Positions 6,034 through 8,527 of a DNA stretch of 8,527 nucleotides are shown piece after piece. A model generated the notes under the pieces. That model worked only from the letters and a program-made list of their open reading frames with translations. It searched no databases and was not told the DNA's origin. The DNA is taken from contig PBWE01000048.1 of NCBI GenBank assembly GCA_002728915.1, positions 1-8,527 of the forward strand. Reading direction: 5' to 3'. Each line of letters opens with the position of its first letter. The stretch's first letter is position 1. Origin of the DNA: Micrococcales bacterium. Lineage in GTDB: Bacteria; Actinomycetota; Actinomycetes; S36-B12. The translations under genes and the position numbers were made by a program.

Positions 6034-6060
6034 TTAAGTTGGTGGGTTTGCCGCCGATAG
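6034..6060 (+). promoter_or_regulatory. Sigma-28 (FliA/WhiG-type) promoter upstream of fliM
   Basis: TTAAGTTG (6034-6041), an 11-nt spacer, then GCCGATAG (6053-6060). Against the consensus TAAAGTTT-N11-GCCGATAA, 6 of 8 match in the -35 box, 7 of 8 in the -10 box, and the spacing is exact. The predicted transcription start, about 7 nt after the -10 box, falls at 6067-6068, on the fliM GTG. Confidence 0.72.
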
Positions 6061-6067
6061 TGCCTGC

Positions 6068-6976
6068 GTGGAGAGCAGCCCAGGTCAATCGTCCCGAGCC
6101 GTGACGGTCGAGAGCTATGACTTTCGTAATCCCTCAAAGTTCACTCGGGAGCACGGACGAATTCTCGACCAACATCTCGAGACTTTCGCTGACCAGTCGG
6201 CGACGCTTCTCACGGCGCGGGTGCGGATTCCAACCAACCAGGAGTTGGAAAATCTTCAGCCGACTTCCTACAGCGCTGCCGTCTCTGCCATGCCTGAAGA
6301 GACGGTTCTCCTTGTTGCCTCGCTACCACCTCTCGACGTAGCGGGGCTGGTCCACATTCCCCGCGAATTAGCCATGTTGATCATTGACCTACAACTCGGC
6401 GGTGCCGGTGAGGATGAGCAGCCCGAGCGTGGCTTGACAGAGATTGAAGCGGCTCTGATAGATGAGATTGGCGAACAGCTGATTGGTGCGTTGAAATACA
6501 GCTTTGAAGGTGTGATCGAGTGGAAGCCTTCCCTTGCTTCCCAGGTTTCATCACCGGAACTAGCTCACGCTGCGGCACCCGGTGATCAAGTCCTCGTCGC
6601 CACATTCACTCTTGATATTCGTGATGAGCAGTTCCGAACTGCGCTGATTTTGCCGTTGGCCCCCGTCCTCCCTTTCCTTGACCAAGCGCTCGCGGCTCGA
6701 AGGGCCGCGCGGAGTTCTCAAGACCAAGCGCGTTTCAAGAGCGCGATTGAAGGGCGCGTTCGCCGGGCACCGGTGACTGTCAATGTGCGCCTCCGCCCAA
6801 CGGTTGGTCGCTTAGAAGATTTCATGGGAATCAAGGTAGGAGATGTGTTTGATCTTGCCCATCCCGTAAACGCACCATGGCAAATTGCAAGCTCGGGCGT
6901 CACTTTCGCCCATGGAATTCCAGGAAGCGAAGCAGGCCACGTGGCTATCCGCGTAGTCGAAAGCGGCAAGGAGTAA
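6068..6976 (+). CDS. fliM: Flagellar motor switch protein FliM
   Basis: The 302-residue C-ring protein links FliG to FliN and takes direction signals. An N-terminal block YDFRNPSKFTREHGRIL (17-33) begins the homology. The middle domain runs to about 205 and contains LQLGGAG (108-114) and LTEIEAALIDEIGEQL (123-138), the usual GG-x-G and LT-x-IE motifs. A charged linker (RRAARSSQDQ) leads to the C-terminal SpoA-type domain at about 232-297. The canonical CheY-binding peptide (EIDALL-like) is not present before residue 17. The GTG at 6068 has no Shine-Dalgarno but coincides with the predicted start of a sigma-28 transcript, suggesting leaderless translation. The alternative GTG at 6101, giving MTVESYDFR, also lacks one. 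The fliN ATG follows after 2 nt. The call is firm; the exact start is uncertain. Confidence 0.92.
   Translation: MESSPGQSSRAVTVESYDFRNPSKFTREHGRILDQHLETFADQSATLLTARVRIPTNQELENLQPTSYSAAVSAMPEETVLLVASLPPLDVAGLVHIPRELAMLIIDLQLGGAGEDEQPERGLTEIEAALIDEIGEQLIGALKYSFEGVIEWKPSLASQVSSPELAHAAAPGDQVLVATFTLDIRDEQFRTALILPLAPVLPFLDQALAARRAARSSQDQARFKSAIEGRVRRAPVTVNVRLRPTVGRLEDFMGIKVGDVFDLAHPVNAPWQIASSGVTFAHGIPGSEAGHVAIRVVESGKE
6968..6973 (+). promoter_or_regulatory. Ribosome binding site that sets the fliN start
   Basis: AAGGAG lies 5 nt before the ATG at 6979 and overlaps the fliM 3' end. It rules out the much earlier in-frame ATG at 6877, which lies inside fliM and would add 34 Arg-rich residues unlike any FliN. 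Confidence 0.88.
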
Positions 6977-6978
6977 AG

Positions 6979-7791
6979 ATGGCTGACGGATACGACGACT
7001 CGCAGATTGAGCGCATGCGTGAACAGGTACGCATGTCAATGGGAGCTATGTGTGATGCCTTGTCGGTGACATCTGTGATGTCCCACGGTGATCCTGTGGC
7101 AGGAACACTTGATCTCAACTTGGAATCATCAGTGGCGATGGCGGTTTTGGGTACTAGCGGGTCAATTGACTCGAACATGATGGTGACCCTGCTCGATGGC
7201 GCATCGCCGGACATTACGGACTCGGAGACACTTGTCACTCAACTCGAAGACGCCATTGACGCGATGGGGCAGGTGCTTGATTCCGAAATTGCTGCTCCGT
7301 CCGCGGCATCCGGCCACCCGACCATTGCTGCCGACATAAGCGTTCCGCTGATAGTGGATGACGCGACCGTCGGTGCGGTTATGGTCTTTCTGGCCCCGAG
7401 AGAGACCAGCGATCAGGTAGGCGCGGAGCCGACAGCAGAAGAAGCAGTGAAGAGCGAGCCGATTGAGCAAGAAACTCCAGCGGCGCCGTCCGCACCTGCA
7501 CCGTCCGCACCTGCACCGTCCGCACCTGCAGCCGCGGCACCCATTTCTGTGCCTAAGCAAATTGATGCCTTGGCTGGAGTGCAGATGGAGGTCACGATAG
7601 AAATCGGGCGCACACGCCTCCCTGTTGGAGAGTTGCTGCAACTCCAACCCGGTCAGGTTCTTGAGCTAGATCGGGAAGTCGGATCGCCGTTGGACATGTA
7701 CATCAACGGCACTCTCTTAGCGCGCGGAGAGATCGTGGTCCTGGAAGACCACTTTGGCTTCCGGGTGACGGCTGTGGTGTCGCAGGACTAA
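6979..7791 (+). CDS. fliN: Flagellar motor switch protein FliN, with N-terminal extension
   Basis: The 270-residue product is about twice the length of enteric FliN. The C-terminal SpoA domain at about 196-267 is typical: DALAGVQMEVTIEIGRT, LPVGELLQLQPGQVLELD and INGTLLARGEIVVLEDHFG. It packs with FliM in the C-ring and docks export substrates. Residues 1 to about 140 form a separate alpha/beta domain, resembling in pattern the CheC-like N-terminal part of Bacillus FliY; DAIDAMGQ at 91-98 falls where CheC-type proteins carry D-x3-E-x2-N, but the Glu and Asn are replaced by Ala and Gln. An acidic and Pro/Ala linker (about 141-195) joins them and contains three PSAPA repeats. The ATG at 6979 has a good Shine-Dalgarno. 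FliN identity is firm; the CheC-like reading of the N-terminus is a hypothesis. Confidence 0.92.
   Translation: MADGYDDSQIERMREQVRMSMGAMCDALSVTSVMSHGDPVAGTLDLNLESSVAMAVLGTSGSIDSNMMVTLLDGASPDITDSETLVTQLEDAIDAMGQVLDSEIAAPSAASGHPTIAADISVPLIVDDATVGAVMVFLAPRETSDQVGAEPTAEEAVKSEPIEQETPAAPSAPAPSAPAPSAPAAAAPISVPKQIDALAGVQMEVTIEIGRTRLPVGELLQLQPGQVLELDREVGSPLDMYINGTLLARGEIVVLEDHFGFRVTAVVSQD
7486..7530 (+). repeat. 15-bp in-frame tandem repeat, three copies, in the fliN linker
   Basis: Three perfect copies of CCGTCCGCACCTGCA lie at 7486-7500, 7501-7515 and 7516-7530. They encode PSAPA three times at residues 170-184 of FliN, in the Pro/Ala linker between the N-terminal and SpoA domains. Copy changes would keep the frame and alter only linker length. 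Confidence 0.95.
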
Positions 7792-7811
7792 CTGAAGACA
7801 AACAGAATCTT

Positions 7812-8288
7812 ATGGATACCTTCTGGCTCGTACTGCGGGTTGTCGTTTCCCTTGCCGTCGTACTCGGGCTGATTTGGGCACTCGCGCGGGTGCGCAAGCG
7901 TGTGGGACCGACTGGATCCGACGTGGTTACCGTCATGTCGAAGATTCCTGTCACCAAGAAGGGCTCTGTCCTGTTGGTGAAAGCGGGAGGCGAGACCCTT
8001 CTGTTGGGAGCGACGGACACCCAAATCTCTCTCTTGGCGTCAGTGGAACTGCCCCAGGAAGAGGAAGAAGCCAAAGAAGAGCGAACACCCGTCGACATTC
8101 AGTCCTTAATGGAGCAGATTCAACCGGGCCATACGCCTGCAGCGATTGCGGCTTCCCCTGCCAGCATCGGGCGGGTAAGCAACAGATCGGTTTCAGGCAA
8201 CGACGGCCCCCTCGCAGGCTCAATATTGTCACCGAGCACATGGCGACAGTTGACGGATCTCTTGAAAGAAAAGACTGCCCGCTCATGA
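7812..8288 (+). CDS. fliO: Flagellar biosynthesis protein FliO
   Basis: The 158-residue protein has one N-terminal membrane segment at about 4-25 (FWLVLRVVVSLAVVLGLIWA) followed by a basic stop-transfer stretch (RVRKR) and a small cytoplasmic beta domain with MSKIPVTKKGSVLLVKAGGE and TLLLGATDTQISLLASV, the FliO signature. The rest is an acidic and then polar, probably disordered, tail. FliO assists assembly of the FliP export-gate complex, and fliP follows directly. The ATG at 7812 lies 20 nt after the fliN stop and has no clear Shine-Dalgarno, so initiation may be weak or coupled. The stop TGA overlaps the fliP ATG in an ATGA. FliO is poorly conserved in general; the call relies on topology, the LLLG motif and gene order. 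Confidence 0.88.
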   Translation: MDTFWLVLRVVVSLAVVLGLIWALARVRKRVGPTGSDVVTVMSKIPVTKKGSVLLVKAGGETLLLGATDTQISLLASVELPQEEEEAKEERTPVDIQSLMEQIQPGHTPAAIAASPASIGRVSNRSVSGNDGPLAGSILSPSTWRQLTDLLKEKTARS

Positions 8289-8527
8289 CACTGCGCAGAC
8301 GACTTCTCGTTTCGACGTTTGGCCTCGTGAGCTTTGGCGTTATGTCTATTGTCATCGCGGCACCGGCTCAAGCGGTCTCTATCAATCTTCCTGATTTAAC
8401 GAGGGGTGAGGGGCCTGGCAGCGCTATCGTTCTTCTGCTGTCATTGACGGTCCTAGCGGTGGCCCCTGCGATTCTGCTGATGACGACAAGTTTCACCAAA
8501 ATCATCGTGGTCTTATCGATAACTCGC
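8285..8527 (+). CDS. fliP: Flagellar export gate protein FliP (3' end outside window)
   Basis: 81 codons are visible; the window ends on a codon boundary inside the gene. A cleavable signal peptide is apparent: MTLRRR, a hydrophobic core at 7-25 and an APAQA cleavage site with processing expected after A30, as known for FliP. The mature part begins the conserved FliP domain: LLLSLTVLAVAPAILLMTTS followed by FTKIIVVLSITR matches the family's first membrane segment. FliP forms the core pore of the flagellar type III export gate with FliQ and FliR, which usually lie downstream. The ATG overlaps the fliO stop (ATGA), so translation is probably coupled. No truncation other than the window edge is seen. 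Confidence 0.95.
   Translation, partial: MTLRRRLLVSTFGLVSFGVMSIVIAAPAQAVSINLPDLTRGEGPGSAIVLLLSLTVLAVAPAILLMTTSFTKIIVVLSITR

Larger units (their letters stand above)
5923..6036 (+). other. Candidate structured RNA at the fliL 3' end (cloverleaf-like)
   Basis: A perfect 10-bp inverted repeat, TAAGGCTTTC (5923-5932, starting on the fliL stop codon) and GAAAGCCTTA (6027-6036), encloses three local hairpins: GGTCGC/GCGACC (5937-5942 with 5955-5960), GCTTG/CGAGC (5976-5980 with 5984-5988, one G-T pair, CAA loop) and GGTCAG/CTGACC (5994-5999 with 6006-6011). Together these could form a multi-branched junction in the fliL message. The 3' arm overlaps the -35 box of the fliM promoter. This is not a tRNA. 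Function is unknown. Confidence 0.35.

Noticed and set aside
5898..6137. Minus-strand open frame (79 residues) across the fliL-fliM gap
   Set aside because: It has no recognisable motif, overlaps both flanking genes and the promoter, and the gap is better explained by hairpins and the sigma-28 boxes.
6877..6978. Earlier in-frame ATG for fliN at 6877
   Set aside because: It lies well inside fliM, adds 34 Arg-rich residues unlike FliN, and has no ribosome binding site, whereas the ATG at 6979 has AAGGAG at the right distance.

Overview
The window is a stretch of a flagellar gene cluster, with every gene on the + strand. The order is fliK (5' end missing) - flgD - flgE - flbD - motA - motB - fliL - fliM - fliN - fliO - fliP (3' end missing). 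The gene order (motAB embedded between the hook genes and the switch/export genes), GTG starts, moderately high GC by eye, a FliM that opens with a YDFRNPSKF-type block, a long FliN with an extra N-terminal domain, and the absence of outer-membrane ring genes all suggest a motile Gram-positive of the Actinomycetota. This placement is inference; no marker gene is present to fix the genus.

Layout. Positions 1-1805 hold the hook-assembly proteins: FliK, the hook-length ruler, which starts in a four-copy 24-bp tandem repeat cut by the window edge, and FlgD, the hook cap. A 171-bp non-coding leader (1806-1976) with several hairpins precedes flgE (hook protein, 1977-3206). A strong GC-rich hairpin plus T-run follows flgE and closes that transcription unit. 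After a 135-bp non-coding gap come flbD, motA and motB, packed with 3-bp gaps (3400-5367), which make the stator and a small stator-associated protein. A sigma-28-type promoter (5395-5421) sits before fliL. FliL is followed by a 142-bp non-coding gap containing a 10-bp long-range inverted repeat enclosing three small hairpins, then a second and better sigma-28-type promoter (6034-6060) directly in front of the fliM GTG. From there fliM, fliN, fliO and fliP run tightly together (2-nt gap, 20-nt gap, 4-nt overlap) as a switch/export-gate operon that continues off the right edge.

How the genes work together. FliK, FlgD and FlgE are exported by the flagellar type III system to build a hook of set length. 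MotA and MotB form the ion-driven stator, with FlbD and FliL as stator-associated factors. FliM and FliN form the rotor C-ring, which takes chemotaxis input and receives export substrates. FliO and FliP build the export gate in the membrane.

The protein-coding content is conventional. The less expected signals are in the gaps and in domain details: two sigma-28-like promoters with the same exact 11-nt spacing, one apparently giving a leaderless fliM message; a switch-like flgE leader; a cloverleaf-like fliL 3' region; an 11-nt word shared by those two non-coding regions; a FliM without the usual CheY-binding peptide; and a FliN N-terminal domain that may be a degenerate CheC-like fold. All were found by eye, without alignment, folding or database search.
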